A DNA stretch of 43,164 nt from Clostridium sp. (lineage in GTDB: Bacteria; Bacillota; Clostridia; Lachnospirales; Lachnospiraceae). The position numbers were made by a program, and so were the translations under genes. Under the pieces are notes generated by a model. The model made no database searches. It worked only from the letters and a program-made list of their open reading frames with translations, and was not told the origin of the DNA. The stretch is taken from the NCBI GenBank assembly GCA_023663815.1, contig JAMPGS010000011.1, positions 1 to 43,164 of the forward strand, in the 5' to 3' direction. Below, in pieces: positions 1 to 8,980 of the stretch (its first letter is position 1; every line of letters starts with the position of its first letter).

Positions 1-1792
1 CCATGTCGGGACCTGCGCCGCCTGCCTGCTGCATATTCTCATACATCTTGGTGAACAACGCCTGCGCGCTGGTGGTAAGCTTTTCTCTGGCCGCCTTCAA
101 AGCGTCCAAATCGGAATCGGACATTTCCTGATCCTTTGTTCTCTCCAAAATATCCTTTACAGCCTGCACGTCGGCTTCCACGTTTGCCTTCTCGGAAGCG
201 TCTATCTTGTCGCCTACCTCATTCAAAGCCTTTTCTGTCTGGAATACAAAGGAGTCCGCCTCGTTTCTGGTATCGATGGCCTCTTTCCTCTTCTTATCCT
301 GCGCCTCAAACTCAGCCGCTTCTTTTACTGCCCTGTCAATTTCATCATCGGACATATTGGAGCTTGCCGTGATGGTAATATGCTGTTCCTTGCCCGTGCC
401 AAGGTCTTTTGCAGAAACGTTCACGATACCGTTGGCGTCGATATCAAAGGTAACCTCTATCTGGGGCACGCCGCGCATTGCCGGAGGGATTCCGTCCAAT
501 CTAAACTGCCCTAAGGACTTGTTGTCCCTTGCAAATTGACGCTCGCCCTGAAGGACGTTAATGTCAACCGCCGTTTGGTTATCCGCCGCTGTGGAGAAAA
601 TCTGGCTTTTCTTTGTGGGAATCGTCGTGTTTCTCTCAATCAATCTGGTTGCAATGCCGCCCATGGTCTCAATAGACAGGGAAAGGGGCGTAACGTCCAA
701 AAGAAGAATTTCCCCTGCGCCCGCGTCGCCTGCCAGCTTGCCGCCCTGAATGGAAGCCCCAAGGGCAACGCACTCGTCGGGATTTAAATTCTTGCTGGGC
801 TCATGGCCTGTGAGCTGCCTTACTTTATCCTGAACCGCGGGGATACGTGTGGAACCGCCTACCAAAAGCACCTGTCCCAAATCGCTGTTTGTGAGGCCTG
901 CATCCCTCATGGCGTTCTGAACCGGAACGGCCGTCTTTTCAACCAAATCATGGGTCAGCTCATCGAATTTTGCTCTGGATAGATTCATGTCAAAGTGTTT
1001 CGGTCCTTCCGCTGTTGCCGTGATGAAAGGAAGGTTGATATTTGTGGTTGTAGCCGAGGATAATTCCTTTTTCGCTTTCTCAGCCGCCTCGCGAAGTCTC
1101 TGAAGAGCCATCTTGTCGTTTGACAGGTCAACTCCCTCCGCTTTCTTGAACTCGCTAATCATCCAGTCTGTCAGCTTATTGTCAAAGTCATCGCCGCCAA
1201 GGTGGGTATCTCCGTTGGTTGCCAAAACTTCAATAACGCCGTCGCCAATTTCAATAATGGAAACGTCAAAAGTACCGCCGCCAAGGTCGTATACCATGAT
1301 TTTCTGTTCTTTTTCATTGTCAAGGCCGTAAGCAAGGGCCGCCGCCGTGGGCTCATTGATGATACGTTTTACGTCCAAACCGGCAATCTTCCCGGCGTCC
1401 TTGGTCGCCTGACGCTGCGCGTCGTTAAAGTAAGCGGGAACAGTGATAACGGCCTCCGTTACTTTTTCTCCCAGATAGCTCTCCGCGTCGGCTTTCAGCT
1501 TTTGAAGAATCATAGCGGAAATCTGCTGAGGCGAATACCTCTTGCTGTCGATGGTGCGGCCTCTATCCGTACCCATATCTCTCTTGATGGAAGAAATGGT
1601 TTTCTCCGCATTTGTTACCGCCTGACGCTTTGCAGGCTCGCCAATCAGCCTCTCGCCCGTCTTGGTGAACGCTACCACAGAGGGTGTTGTTCTTGCGCCT
1701 TCCGCATTTGCAATAACGGTGGGCTTGCCGCCTTCCATAACCGCCACACAACTGTTTGTCGTACCTAAGTCAATACCAATTATCTTACTCAT
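1..1792 (-). CDS. dnaK: Chaperone protein DnaK (Hsp70), 3' end cut by window edge
   Basis: Hsp70 chaperone that binds unfolded cytoplasmic proteins in an ATP-driven cycle with GrpE and DnaJ. The first 597 codons are present. Seen: the N-terminal phosphate-binding motif [17 protein letters not shown], the second nucleotide-binding motif [24 protein letters not shown], the LVGGSTRIP motif, and a substrate-binding domain beginning near [16 protein letters not shown]. The visible end is the Gly/Met-rich start of the C-terminal tail ([11 protein letters not shown]), so only a short piece, about 20-30 residues judging from usual family length, lies outside. Start: ATG at 1792 behind a strong AGGAGG. 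It is the third gene after hrcA and grpE, 47 nt below grpE, and should be under HrcA/CIRCE control. The dnaJ gene, if adjacent, would be outside the window. Confidence 0.99.
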   Translation of the reverse strand, partial: MSKIIGIDLGTTNSCVAVMEGGKPTVIANAEGARTTPSVVAFTKTGERLIGEPAKRQAVTNAEKTISSIKRDMGTDRGRTIDSKRYSPQQISAMILQKLKADAESYLGEKVTEAVITVPAYFNDAQRQATKDAGKIAGLDVKRIINEPTAAALAYGLDNEKEQKIMVYDLGGGTFDVSIIEIGDGVIEVLATNGDTHLGGDDFDNKLTDWMISEFKKAEGVDLSNDKMALQRLREAAEKAKKELSSATTTNINLPFITATAEGPKHFDMNLSRAKFDELTHDLVEKTAVPVQNAMRDAGLTNSDLGQVLLVGGSTRIPAVQDKVRQLTGHEPSKNLNPDECVALGASIQGGKLAGDAGAGEILLLDVTPLSLSIETMGGIATRLIERNTTIPTKKSQIFSTAADNQTAVDINVLQGERQFARDNKSLGQFRLDGIPPAMRGVPQIEVTFDIDANGIVNVSAKDLGTGKEQHITITASSNMSDDEIDRAVKEAAEFEAQDKKRKEAIDTRNEADSFVFQTEKALNEVGDKIDASEKANVEADVQAVKDILERTKDQEMSDSDLDALKAAREKLTTSAQALFTKMYENMQQAGGAGPDM

Positions 1793-1839
1793 AATTATCT
1801 CCTCCTGAATTGATTTATTTTAATATCGTTGACTATATG

Positions 1840-2568
1840 TCAGCTTACTACTGCTACCATGCTGTGTCTTACTACGCTGTCCCTGTAGGTGTAACCCTTT
1901 TGCAGCTCCTGCGCAATTACGCCCGATTCGTATTCCTCGCTCTCCACCTGCATCACGGCGTTGTGGAAGTTGGGATCAAATTCCTCGCCCACCGCCGGTA
2001 TCGGCTTTACTTCCATTTTTTCAAGCTCGGAAAGCAGCTGCTTATATATCATTTCCATTCCCTCGGCAAAAGCGTCTCCCTTTTGCTCCTCAGGAATGGC
2101 GGACAGTCCTCTCTCAAAATTATCTACCACCGGCAGAATTTTCTCAATGACGCTCTTCGCGCCCATCTCAAACATTGCGCTCTTTTCCTTTTCCGTGCGC
2201 TTCCTGAAATTGTCGAATTCCGCCATCTGACGTTTTACTTTGTCCTCAAGCTCTTCAATTTTTTCTTTTAGAGCTTCCTGTTTTTTATCTATCTTAAATT
2301 TCTTTTTGGCGGCCTTTTTTTCCGTCTTTGTCCCGCCGGCTGTTTTCTCCCCAGCCTTTTCCCCGGCAGTTTCCTCACCGGCAGCTTCCCCGTCGGTGCT
2401 CTCCTCCTCGGAGGTTTCCTCTGCCTCGCCCTCTTCCGCTTCACTCTCGGAGACTTCCTCCGCGGCATCCTCCTGCGGCTCTTTTTCCAAATCCGCGTCC
2501 TTTTCTATCTCTTCTTTTATTTCCTCTCCCGGCTCCGCCTGCATATCTTTGTTTAATTCTTCACTCAT
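1840..2568 (-). CDS. grpE: Nucleotide exchange factor GrpE
   Basis: GrpE releases ADP from DnaK. The protein has three visible parts: a very acidic, Glu/Ala/Thr/Gly low-complexity N-terminus of about 80 residues, a Lys/Glu-rich coiled-coil segment, and the family's C-terminal beta domain (GEEFDPNFHNAVMQVESEEY, then GYTYRDSVVRHSMVAV). I chose the ATG at 2568 (242 aa). AAAGGG lies 9 nt upstream of it, whereas the in-frame ATG at 2577 directly abuts that sequence. It is co-transcribed with hrcA above and dnaK below. A structured repeat (family A, 2591-2700) fills most of the hrcA-grpE gap. The acidic N-terminal tail is longer than in model GrpE proteins, which is common in clostridia. Confidence 0.98.
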   Translation of the reverse strand: MSEELNKDMQAEPGEEIKEEIEKDADLEKEPQEDAAEEVSESEAEEGEAEETSEEESTDGEAAGEETAGEKAGEKTAGGTKTEKKAAKKKFKIDKKQEALKEKIEELEDKVKRQMAEFDNFRKRTEKEKSAMFEMGAKSVIEKILPVVDNFERGLSAIPEEQKGDAFAEGMEMIYKQLLSELEKMEVKPIPAVGEEFDPNFHNAVMQVESEEYESGVIAQELQKGYTYRDSVVRHSMVAVVS

Positions 2569-2590
2569 CCGTTTCATCCCTTTCTATTTA

Positions 2591-2700
2591 AAGTTCCGCA
2601 AATGTCTTTCCGCACACCTTTCTCTGGAACAATTTCTTACTGCTTCGCATCCATAAACTGTTTCGTGCACTTTCGGCCATCTGCTGTTTCAGTTCCGCAG
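2591..2700 (-). repeat. Structured intergenic repeat, family A, copy 1
   Basis: About 110 nt between hrcA and grpE, in the sense of the transcript. It resembles copies at 8981-9084 and 29461-29570: shared blocks are GCGGAACTG at an end, GAAAG(C/T)GCA, a stretch around GATGC(G/A)AAGCA, and GTTCCAGA. A short stem can form between GAAACA (2664-2659) and TGTTCC (2631-2626). TGCGGAACT occurs at both ends of this copy, 99 nt apart. Function unknown. Confidence 0.6.
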
Positions 2701-2722
2701 CTACGCTTTTCTGCTCTACCGC

Positions 2723-3754
2723 TTACGTCTTATTCTTATATAATTCATCCAACTGGTGGGTTATGGTTTTCAGCGCGCCCACCACCTTGTCGTAATCCAT
2801 ACGCTTGGGACCGATAATCCCTATAGTTCCTCTCATTCCTTCCCCCAGCTCATAGGTGGCGGTTACCACGCTGCAGTCCTTCATGGACTGAATGGGGGTT
2901 TCATTGCCGATGTAAACCTGAATTCCCGTGTTTTTTTCATCGGCAAGGGTGTCCTGAACCAGCTCGGTCAAAAGCTGTTTTTCCTCAAAGGTGTTAATAA
3001 TCTCGCTGGCTTTCTGCTGGTCCGCCAGCTCCGGATATTTGAAAATATTGTTGGCGCCGCTGGTGTAAATCTCCAAATCCTCTTCCGCCTTGATGGACAA
3101 CGCGATGGTATCTATCACATCGCCCACCACCTTGCTGTGGATGCCCGCCTGCTGCTTCATTGCCGAAATCATTCCCAAATTAATTTCTTCCAGCGCCAGC
3201 CCGTTTAAGTGGGTATTCAACAAAATATTTAATTTTAAAAGCGTCTCGTCGTCCAGTTCCTCCGCCACGGGAATAATGTTGTTTTTAATGATATTGCCCT
3301 CCGCCACAACCACGGCCAAAAGCTGTCCCGCGTCCAGTCTGGACAACTGGATAAACTTAATTTTGTTCGTGTGGATTGTGGGCGTCGATATCATGGATGC
3401 ATAGTTGGTATTTGTGGCCAAAAGCTTCGCCACCTGCCGGAGAAGATGCTCCATCTTATCTTCCTTTTCCAGCATCATTTCCTTCAGCTCTTCCAGTTCC
3501 TTGTCCTTCTCCTCCATCATGGTGTCCACATATAAGCGGTAACCCATGTCGGAGGGAATTCTTCCGGCCGAAGTATGGGGCTGTACAATATAGCCCATCT
3601 CCTCCAAATCCGACATCTCGTTGCGGATAGTTGCCGAGCTTAAATTTAAGTCCGTATATTTGGAAATGGTCCTGCTGCCTACCGGCTCCCCCGTCTCAAG
3701 ATAGTTGCGGATAATGGCCTGCAATATTTTAACTTTTCTTTCGCTTAACTGCAT
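2723..3754 (-). CDS. hrcA: Heat-inducible transcription repressor HrcA
   Basis: HrcA represses the class I heat-shock operons by binding CIRCE. The 343-residue protein has the N-terminal winged helix-turn-helix (LSERKVKILQAIIRNYLETG, GSRTISKY, SSATIRNEMSDLEEMGYI, HTSAGRIPSDMGYRLYVD) followed by the GAF-like dimerisation domain and the terminal GTIGIIGPKRMDYDKV motif. I chose ATG 3754 because AGGAAGGG stands at a normal distance from it; ATG 3763 abuts the same sequence. It is the first gene of the hrcA-grpE-dnaK operon, with a perfect CIRCE about 50 nt upstream, so it is autoregulated. Length is normal for the family. Confidence 0.98.
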   Translation of the reverse strand: MQLSERKVKILQAIIRNYLETGEPVGSRTISKYTDLNLSSATIRNEMSDLEEMGYIVQPHTSAGRIPSDMGYRLYVDTMMEEKDKELEELKEMMLEKEDKMEHLLRQVAKLLATNTNYASMISTPTIHTNKIKFIQLSRLDAGQLLAVVVAEGNIIKNNIIPVAEELDDETLLKLNILLNTHLNGLALEEINLGMISAMKQQAGIHSKVVGDVIDTIALSIKAEEDLEIYTSGANNIFKYPELADQQKASEIINTFEEKQLLTELVQDTLADEKNTGIQVYIGNETPIQSMKDCSVVTATYELGEGMRGTIGIIGPKRMDYDKVVGALKTITHQLDELYKNKT

Positions 3755-3807
3755 TTCCACCATCCCTTCCTATCTAATATGAAGAACCTCATCTATTTTT
3801 TTCTTTG

Positions 3808-3834
3808 TTAGCACTCGTCTCAATGGAGTGCTAA
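3808..3834. promoter_or_regulatory. CIRCE operator (HrcA binding site)
   Basis: Perfect inverted repeat TTAGCACTC, nine bases, GAGTGCTAA. It is the established binding site of HrcA. It lies just downstream of the predicted transcription start of the hrcA operon, so bound HrcA would block transcription until heat or misfolded protein removes it. Confidence 0.98.
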
Positions 3835-3848
3835 CATCTTCTTACCAT

Positions 3849-3877
3849 AAAATATCACTTACCCTATTTATTGTCAA
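3849..3877 (-). promoter_or_regulatory. Sigma-A promoter of the hrcA-grpE-dnaK operon
   Basis: On the minus strand TTGACA (3877-3872), 17-nt spacer, TATTTT (3854-3849). The predicted start point, near 3842, puts CIRCE within the first 35 transcribed bases. Confidence 0.85.
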
Positions 3878-3900
3878 CACATATAGTGCAAAATAATTAT

Positions 3901-3943
3901 TAAAAAATTATAAAAATGGATGCTGGCTGCCAGCATCCATTTT
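3901..3943 (-). terminator. Rho-independent terminator of the DUF6465 gene
   Basis: A 31-bp palindrome centred on 3928 (arms 3913-3927 and 3929-3943, core ATGGATGCTGGC) is followed on the minus strand by a T-rich run (3912 down to 3901). It begins 23 nt after the DUF6465 stop and ends just before the hrcA promoter, which insulates the heat-shock operon. Confidence 0.85.
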
Positions 3944-3966
3944 GTGAAATCCTATTTTGTTTTTAC

Positions 3967-4386
3967 TTAAATAAAGAAGCTTCCCCTTACCTCGCCGTTG
4001 ATTACATAATATGTAACGCTCTCCTCCGGCTTCACATACAGCTCAATGCTCTTGATGTCCTTCTCGTCGCCGCTCAAATCGTATTTCCATACGTCCCTGC
4101 AGCTCTTCAACAAATCTTCCGTTGTGTAGGACTTTCCGTCAAACTGGAAATTTACCGTTGTCTTAACGTCGGCGTCCACTTTTACCGTCTTTTTTGCAGG
4201 CGCTTTCTTTGCGGGAGCTTCCTTTACTTCAGCCGCCTTAGCAGCTTCTTTCACTTCCTCAACCTTCTTAGCTGTCTCTTTTTTTGCCGCCGGTTTCCTT
4301 GCTGTCGTCTTCTTTACTGTCTTTTCTTCTGCGGTCTTAGCTTCCTCTTTAACAGCTGCTGTTTTTGTTGTTCCTTTAACTGCCAT
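3967..4386 (-). CDS. DUF6465 family protein with Lys/Ala-rich N-terminus
   Basis: A 139-residue protein. Residues 1 to about 70 are a Lys/Ala/Glu low-complexity tail with repeated AKK and AAK motifs, resembling histone-like tails. Residues from about 70 to 139 form a small folded domain (TVNFQFDGKSYTTEDLLKSC, ELYVKPEESVTYYVINGEV). I recognise it as the DUF6465 type found mainly in Lachnospiraceae; its function is not established. The basic tail could bind nucleic acid, but that is inference. ATG 4386 follows AAAGGAG. It is transcribed alone: a consensus promoter about 110 nt upstream and a strong terminator directly after it. Confidence 0.85.
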   Translation of the reverse strand: MAVKGTTKTAAVKEEAKTAEEKTVKKTTARKPAAKKETAKKVEEVKEAAKAAEVKEAPAKKAPAKKTVKVDADVKTTVNFQFDGKSYTTEDLLKSCRDVWKYDLSGDEKDIKSIELYVKPEESVTYYVINGEVRGSFFI

Positions 4387-4498
4387 AATAAACTCCTTTC
4401 ACACAAACACATCCATTTTTAATATATTGTGACATATGCAAAAAGCAACAGATGTGCAGAGATTACCTCCCTTTTATCCCTCTGCTAAACCTTGAAAA

Positions 4499-4527
4499 AG
4501 TATACTCTCAATTTTCTCCTATGTCAA
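4499..4527 (-). promoter_or_regulatory. Sigma-A promoter of the DUF6465 gene
   Basis: Minus strand TTGACA (4527-4522), 17-nt spacer, TATACT (4504-4499). Start point near 4492 gives a 5' leader of about 105 nt in which I see no clear structure. A perfect -35 and 5/6 -10 suggest strong expression. Confidence 0.8.
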
Positions 4528-4605
4528 CTAACTGACAACTTTTTTGTAAAAATTACATATATTTTTCGTATTTTTTTTATAAATTCCCGTTCAAAATTTC
4601 TGGTT

Positions 4606-5457
4606 TTATCCCGCAATTCCAAAATATAAAAGCACAACAATCCCCAAAACAATGCGATACCAGCCGAATATTTTAAAATCATGCCTCTTTATATATCCCA
4701 TCAAAAAGCGGATGACAACCACCGAAACGATAAACGCCGTAATCATTCCCGTGAAAAGCACCATCAGCTCATTTGCCGAAAAGGAAAAACCAAACTTCAC
4801 CACTTTCAGCAGGCTGGCTCCCAGCATCACCGGTATGGCAAGGAAAAAGGTGAATTCCGCCGCAACCGTCCTCGATACGCCAATCAGAAGGGCCCCTAAA
4901 ATCGTGGCTCCTGAACGGGAGGTCCCCGGAAAAATCGCGGCAATGAGCTGGAACATGCCAATGATAAGCGCCGTGGTAAAGGTAATTTCGGAAAGAGAAC
5001 GAATTTTCACTTTCATGTGCTTATTTCTGTTTTCTATGATAATAAAGCCCACCCCAAACACAATCAGCGCAATCGCCACGCAGACGCCGTTGTAAAACAG
5101 GCTTTCAAAATATTCGTCAAACAAAAGCCCCACCACCGCCGCAGGCAGGCAGGCCACAATAATTTTAAACCACATTACCCAAACGTCTTTTTTGCAGTAG
5201 GAAAGGAATCCCTTCCGCTTTACCGGATGCCTGTTATTTTTTTTGCCGAAGGGCCAAATCTTCTTCCAAAATAAAAGCACTACCGCCAGAATCGCCCCCA
5301 GCTGAATCACCACCAAAAACATTTCCCAAAACTCCGGCGAAACGTCCAGCTTTACAAACTCATCCAGCAATATCATATGTCCCGTGCTGCTGATGGGAAG
5401 CCACTCTGTGATTCCCTCCACAATTCCAAACAACACCGCTTTTAAAAATTCAACCAT
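4606..5457 (-). CDS. uppP: Undecaprenyl-diphosphate phosphatase UppP (BacA)
   Basis: Integral membrane phosphatase that recycles undecaprenyl diphosphate to the monophosphate lipid carrier used in wall synthesis; its loss or overproduction affects bacitracin sensitivity. The 283-residue protein has both family signatures: GIVEGITEWLPISSTGH at residues 11-27 and FPGTSRSGATI in the second half, plus several hydrophobic segments. I chose ATG 5457, seven bases after GAGG. Longer in-frame readings run back through an upstream structured repeat that is unlikely to be protein. It sits directly below the aminotransferase gene and is probably in the same transcript. Its ribosome binding site is part of family B repeat copy 1. 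Confidence 0.97.
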   Translation of the reverse strand: MVEFLKAVLFGIVEGITEWLPISSTGHMILLDEFVKLDVSPEFWEMFLVVIQLGAILAVVLLFWKKIWPFGKKNNRHPVKRKGFLSYCKKDVWVMWFKIIVACLPAAVVGLLFDEYFESLFYNGVCVAIALIVFGVGFIIIENRNKHMKVKIRSLSEITFTTALIIGMFQLIAAIFPGTSRSGATILGALLIGVSRTVAAEFTFFLAIPVMLGASLLKVVKFGFSFSANELMVLFTGMITAFIVSVVVIRFLMGYIKRHDFKIFGWYRIVLGIVVLLYFGIAG

Positions 5458-5460
5458 AGT

Positions 5461-5549
5461 TTTCCTCATTTCTGCGCTGCTTTTTGCGCATAACGGAGTT
5501 TGTGGATGCAGCGCAGACACAAACTCTTTTTCCCTTTCTTCTGCGCCGC
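5461..5549 (-). repeat. Structured intergenic repeat, family B, copy 1, carrying the uppP ribosome binding site
   Basis: This fills the whole aminotransferase-uppP gap. The core hairpin GAGTTTGTG / CACAAACTC (5526-5518 with 5504-5496) has a 13-nt loop containing CTGCGCTGC (5516-5508). The segment GCAGCGCAG (5480-5472), just before the Shine-Dalgarno GAGG (5467-5464), is its exact complement. A pseudoknot or an alternative stem next to the ribosome binding site is therefore possible. A block of 34 nt is identical to copy 2 at 6735-6833. Confidence 0.75.
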
Positions 5550-6734
5550 CTAATAATTTTCTTTCACAAATTTCCGAAGTGCCGGCAACGAACGCTCCAC
5601 CTTCTCCGTGTCAATACAGTATGCCATGCGGAAGTATCCGGGTACGCCGAAGCTGTCGGAGGGCACAAGCACTAAATCGTAATCTAGGGCTTTTTGGCAG
5701 AAGGAAACCGCATCCTCCTCCAATGCCTTGGGGAAAATATAAAAGGTCCCGCCGGGCTTTACACACTCAAAGCCAAGAGCCGTCAGCTCCTTATATAAAA
5801 GATTCATATTCGTCTCATACACCGACATATCCGCCGTCTCTCCCACTACCTGCGCAACCGCAAGCTGAATGATGGAGGGCGGGCAGTTGTGCCCGATTCC
5901 TCTGGAAATCTGGCTGCAGATTGGGGCAATCAATTCCGCGTCCCGGCAAGCGGGGTTCGCCGCCACGTAACCGATTCGCTCTCCCGGCAGGGACAGCGAC
6001 TTGGAATAGGAATAGCAGGACAGGGTATTGTCATAAAAGGCCGACACATAGGGGGCCTCCACGCCCTCAAATATAATTTCTCTGTAGGGCTCGTCCGAAA
6101 TCAGGAAAATATCATGCCCGTATTCTTTTTGCTTCCTCTCAAGAAGCTCCGATAGTTTTTTCAGCGTATCCGCGCTGTACACCGCCCCCGACGGGTTGTT
6201 AGGGGTGTTGATAAGGAGCGCGGCTGTCTGCGCCGTCAGCATTTCCTCCAGCTTGTCAAACCGAATCTGAAAGTTTTCCGTGTCGGCCGGCACCGCTTTC
6301 AGCCTTGCTCCCGTCATATTTATATACATATTATACTCAGGAAAGTACGGAGCAATGGTAAGAACCTCGTCCCCCGGCTTCGTCACACAGCGCACGGCGT
6401 GGGCCACCGCTCCGGCCGCCCCCGTGGTGGGGAAAATATGTCCGGCGGTATAATTCATCCCAAACCTTTCGTTTAAAGACTTGGCAATTTTTTCCCTCAC
6501 CGGCATAATCCCAAGGCTGGGGCTGTATCCGTGCAGCTCCATGGAATTTTTTGTTTTCAGCAAATCTATCATAACTTCCGTGAACCTTTCAGGCACCGGC
6601 ACGGACGGGTTGCCTAAACTATAGTCAAACACATTTTCATAACCTATCTCCCGCCCTCTTGCCGATGCGAACTCGGACAACTGCCTGATAACGGATTTTT
6701 CTTCCAGCATCCTCTTATATTGCTCGTTAATCAT
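5550..6734 (-). CDS. Pyridoxal-phosphate aminotransferase, class I/II
   Basis: A 394-residue fold-type I aminotransferase, closest in style to aspartate/aromatic aminotransferases; the substrate cannot be read from sequence. Seen: DYSLGNPSVPVP near the N-terminus, TTGAAGAVAHAV for cofactor phosphate binding, NTPNNPSGAVYS, SDEPYREI, and SYSKSLSLPGERIGY with the Schiff-base lysine at about residue 245. ATG 6734 follows GAGG by six bases, and this site is supplied by repeat family B copy 2. The reading frame is open further upstream through the repeat but that part is not credible protein. It lies between manA and uppP and probably shares their transcript. Nothing links it to mannan metabolism beyond position. 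Confidence 0.93.
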   Translation of the reverse strand: MINEQYKRMLEEKSVIRQLSEFASARGREIGYENVFDYSLGNPSVPVPERFTEVMIDLLKTKNSMELHGYSPSLGIMPVREKIAKSLNERFGMNYTAGHIFPTTGAAGAVAHAVRCVTKPGDEVLTIAPYFPEYNMYINMTGARLKAVPADTENFQIRFDKLEEMLTAQTAALLINTPNNPSGAVYSADTLKKLSELLERKQKEYGHDIFLISDEPYREIIFEGVEAPYVSAFYDNTLSCYSYSKSLSLPGERIGYVAANPACRDAELIAPICSQISRGIGHNCPPSIIQLAVAQVVGETADMSVYETNMNLLYKELTALGFECVKPGGTFYIFPKALEEDAVSFCQKALDYDLVLVPSDSFGVPGYFRMAYCIDTEKVERSLPALRKFVKENY

Positions 6735-6833
6735 TACTTTCCTCGTTTCCGCGCTGCTTTTGCACAAGCATATAAATGCCTGCGGAGTTTGTGGATGCAG
6801 CGCAGACACAAACTCTTCCCTCATTTCCGCAGA
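6735..6833 (-). repeat. Structured intergenic repeat, family B, copy 2, carrying the aminotransferase ribosome binding site
   Basis: This occupies the manA-aminotransferase gap. It has the same core hairpin as copy 1 (arms 6815-6807 and 6793-6785). The loop sequence CTGCGCTGC (6805-6797) can pair with GCAGCGCGG (6757-6749), where the pair that is U-A in copy 1 becomes U-G, so pairing is kept. The element ends in GAGGAAA, which is the downstream Shine-Dalgarno. It begins with GCGGAAATGAGGGAA, similar to its own end. Confidence 0.75.
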
Positions 6834-6836
6834 ATT

Positions 6837-7775
6837 TTATTTCGCCGACGAAGCGATTATCTGCATATTTCCCTGTAAATCTACTTTTCCAAAGCCTTCC
6901 GGCAGGATAAAGTGGTCTCCCTTTTTAATTTCCTGCCCGTTTACGCTTCCCTCTCCCTCAATCACGCTCATAATCAGGAACGGATATGTCTGTTCAAAGG
7001 AAAACGCTTCCGCTGTTTCCAGCTTCCACACCCTATAGTAATTGCAGGCAATCAGCTCATTCATGGTATTCTTCGGCAGCTTGGCCGCCGACTTTACGCT
7101 TTCCTCCACGGGAAGGGCGGGCACGGTAATCACGTCAATGCTCTGCTCCACGTGAAGCTGGCGGGGTTTTCCGTCCGTAAGCCTGTCGTAATCATACACC
7201 CTGTAAGTGATATCGCTGTTCTGCTGGGTTTCAAGAATCATCATGCCGCCCTTTATGGCATGGACGGTGCCGGGATTAATCTGGATAAAATCCCCCTTTT
7301 TCACCGGAACCTCGCGAATCAGCTCGGACCATCTTCCCTCATGAATCATTTCCGCAAGCTCTTTCCTTGTACCGGCATTGTGGCCCGCAACCAGCTTAGC
7401 GTCCTTGGGACAGTCAAGAATGTACCAACATTCCGTCTTGCCAAGGGAGCCGTTTTCATGCTCCCCGGCGTAAGCATCGTCCGGATGCACCTGAATACTT
7501 AAATCGTCCTTTGCGTCGATTATCTTAACCAGCAAAGGGAATCTGTCCGATTTCGGATTGCCGAACAGCTCCGGATACTGGTTCCACAGCTCCGACAGAG
7601 TTTTTCCCTTGTAAATACCGTCCCTGACCATGCAGTCCCCGCTAGGGTGCGCGCTCACCGCCCAGCACTCCCCGGTATCCTCCCCCGGAATCTCATAGCC
7701 AAATCTGCTTCGGAGCTGATTACCGCCCCAAAGCATCTGTTTAAACACAGGATTTAAAAATATAATTGGTTTCAT
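6837..7775 (-). CDS. manA: Mannose-6-phosphate isomerase, class I
   Basis: Zinc enzyme interconverting mannose-6-phosphate and fructose-6-phosphate. At 312 residues it matches the short bacterial type I form (Bacillus ManA/YvyI-like). Zinc ligands visible: QVHPDD (Gln, His), KTECWY (Glu) and PGTVHAI (His); also the N-terminal FKQMLWGGNQL motif. It starts one base after the stop of the GH130_1 gene (TAAGATG), so translation is tightly coupled. In context it carries mannose units released as mannose-1-phosphate by the two GH130 enzymes into glycolysis. A phosphomannomutase is also needed and is not seen in this window. Confidence 0.96.
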   Translation of the reverse strand: MKPIIFLNPVFKQMLWGGNQLRSRFGYEIPGEDTGECWAVSAHPSGDCMVRDGIYKGKTLSELWNQYPELFGNPKSDRFPLLVKIIDAKDDLSIQVHPDDAYAGEHENGSLGKTECWYILDCPKDAKLVAGHNAGTRKELAEMIHEGRWSELIREVPVKKGDFIQINPGTVHAIKGGMMILETQQNSDITYRVYDYDRLTDGKPRQLHVEQSIDVITVPALPVEESVKSAAKLPKNTMNELIACNYYRVWKLETAEAFSFEQTYPFLIMSVIEGEGSVNGQEIKKGDHFILPEGFGKVDLQGNMQIIASSAK

Positions 7776-7776
7776 C

Positions 7777-8949
7777 TTAATCTCTTCCCAGTATATTCAT
7801 ATTCTTTTTAATAAATTCACATCTCTGCTTTACGCAGTCCGGCGACCTATGGGGATCCTTAGGCGTGTTAAACAGGTAATCCTCCATCTTATCCACCGTG
7901 GTAGTCGCCACGTGCATCCTTGTATCGCAGGACGCATAATAAAGGTAAATATCGCCGTTTTCTCTGGCAATGGCGCCGTTTGTAAAGACTACGTTTGACA
8001 CATCGCCCACGCGCTCCTTCCCAAGAGGAACTAAAAATACGCCTGAGGGCTCTGCAATCACCTTTGAGGGGTCTTTTAAATCCGTCCCAAACGCATAAAG
8101 CACATACCGCAGCCCCGCCGCCGTATTCCGCACGCCGTGGGCAATGTGAATCCAACACTTTTTCCCCTTAATGGGCACCGCTCCGGCTCCGTTTTTCGCC
8201 TCCGTCAGCGTGTGGTAAATTCTTCTGCTGATAATCTTTTCCTCGTCGATAACCGCGTGCTCGATATTTTCGCACAAGCCAAAGCCGATTCCGCCGCCGC
8301 TTCCCGTCTCAATAAAGCCGTCCATGGGCCTTGTATAAAAGGCGTATTTTCCGTCCACAAATTCCGGGTGCAGCGCCACGTTTCTCTGCTGGGGGGATTG
8401 TAGGGTTTTTAAATTATCCAAACGCTCCCAAGTCTTTAAATCCTTGGTGCGCACGATTCCCGCCGCCGCCACGGCAGCCGACAAATCAGGATTTTCCTTG
8501 TCCTTGCTCTCGGAGCAGAAAACCCCGTAAATCCAGCCGTCCTCATGCTTTGTCAGGCGCATATCATAGACGTTGGTCTCCTCCGGGCAGGTATCCGGCA
8601 GCTCCACCGGATAGTCCCAGAAATGGAAGCCGTCGATTCCGGTATCGCTTTCCGCCACAGCAAAAAAGGACTTTCTGTCGTTTCCTTCCACCCGCACCAC
8701 CATATAATATTTTCCGTTTAAATAAATGGCTCCCGAATTCATCACCGCATTGACGCCCAGACGCTCCATAAAATAAGGGTTTGTCTCTTCGTCAAGGTCA
8801 TATCTCCAATGCACCGGCGCAAACTCCCGCGTCAGTACCGGGTATACGTACCTGTCATAAATTCCATTATAATAATTGCTTTTTTGATTTTTCCGGGCAA
8901 CAAGCCTATCCACCTTTGCCTGCTCCACGTAATATTGTTTATGTAACAT
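7777..8949 (-). CDS. GH130 4-O-beta-D-mannosyl-D-glucose phosphorylase
   Basis: Inverting phosphorylase converting beta-1,4-mannosyl-glucose and phosphate into alpha-mannose-1-phosphate and glucose. The 390-residue length, the extended N-terminus ([20 protein letters not shown]) and motifs such as [57 protein letters not shown] and GSGGGIGFG fit GH130 subfamily 1, known from Ruminococcus albus RaMP1 and Bacteroides mannosylglucose phosphorylase. No signal peptide, so it acts in the cytoplasm. ATG 8949 follows AGGAGG by eight bases. It lies below the epimerase and above manA, the order expected for stepwise mannobiose use. The subfamily call rests on motif memory, not on alignment. Confidence 0.93.
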   Translation of the reverse strand: MLHKQYYVEQAKVDRLVARKNQKSNYYNGIYDRYVYPVLTREFAPVHWRYDLDEETNPYFMERLGVNAVMNSGAIYLNGKYYMVVRVEGNDRKSFFAVAESDTGIDGFHFWDYPVELPDTCPEETNVYDMRLTKHEDGWIYGVFCSESKDKENPDLSAAVAAAGIVRTKDLKTWERLDNLKTLQSPQQRNVALHPEFVDGKYAFYTRPMDGFIETGSGGGIGFGLCENIEHAVIDEEKIISRRIYHTLTEAKNGAGAVPIKGKKCWIHIAHGVRNTAAGLRYVLYAFGTDLKDPSKVIAEPSGVFLVPLGKERVGDVSNVVFTNGAIARENGDIYLYYASCDTRMHVATTTVDKMEDYLFNTPKDPHRSPDCVKQRCEFIKKNMNILGRD

Positions 8950-8980
8950 GCCTTAATCCTCCTATTCCTATTCTTATTCC

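Noticed and set aside
1113..1768. Plus-strand ORFs opposite dnaK, grpE, hrcA and other genes
   Set aside because: They are shadows of strongly coding minus-strand genes, with no ribosome binding sites or family motifs.
4556..4605. Possible terminator after uppP
   Set aside because: Only a five-base AT stem is found; the T-rich run is on the wrong side for the minus-strand gene.
5458..5520. N-terminal extension of UppP, and likewise of the aminotransferase (6735-6824)
   Set aside because: Both extensions are translations of the same family B repeat; good ribosome binding sites stand before the internal ATGs.
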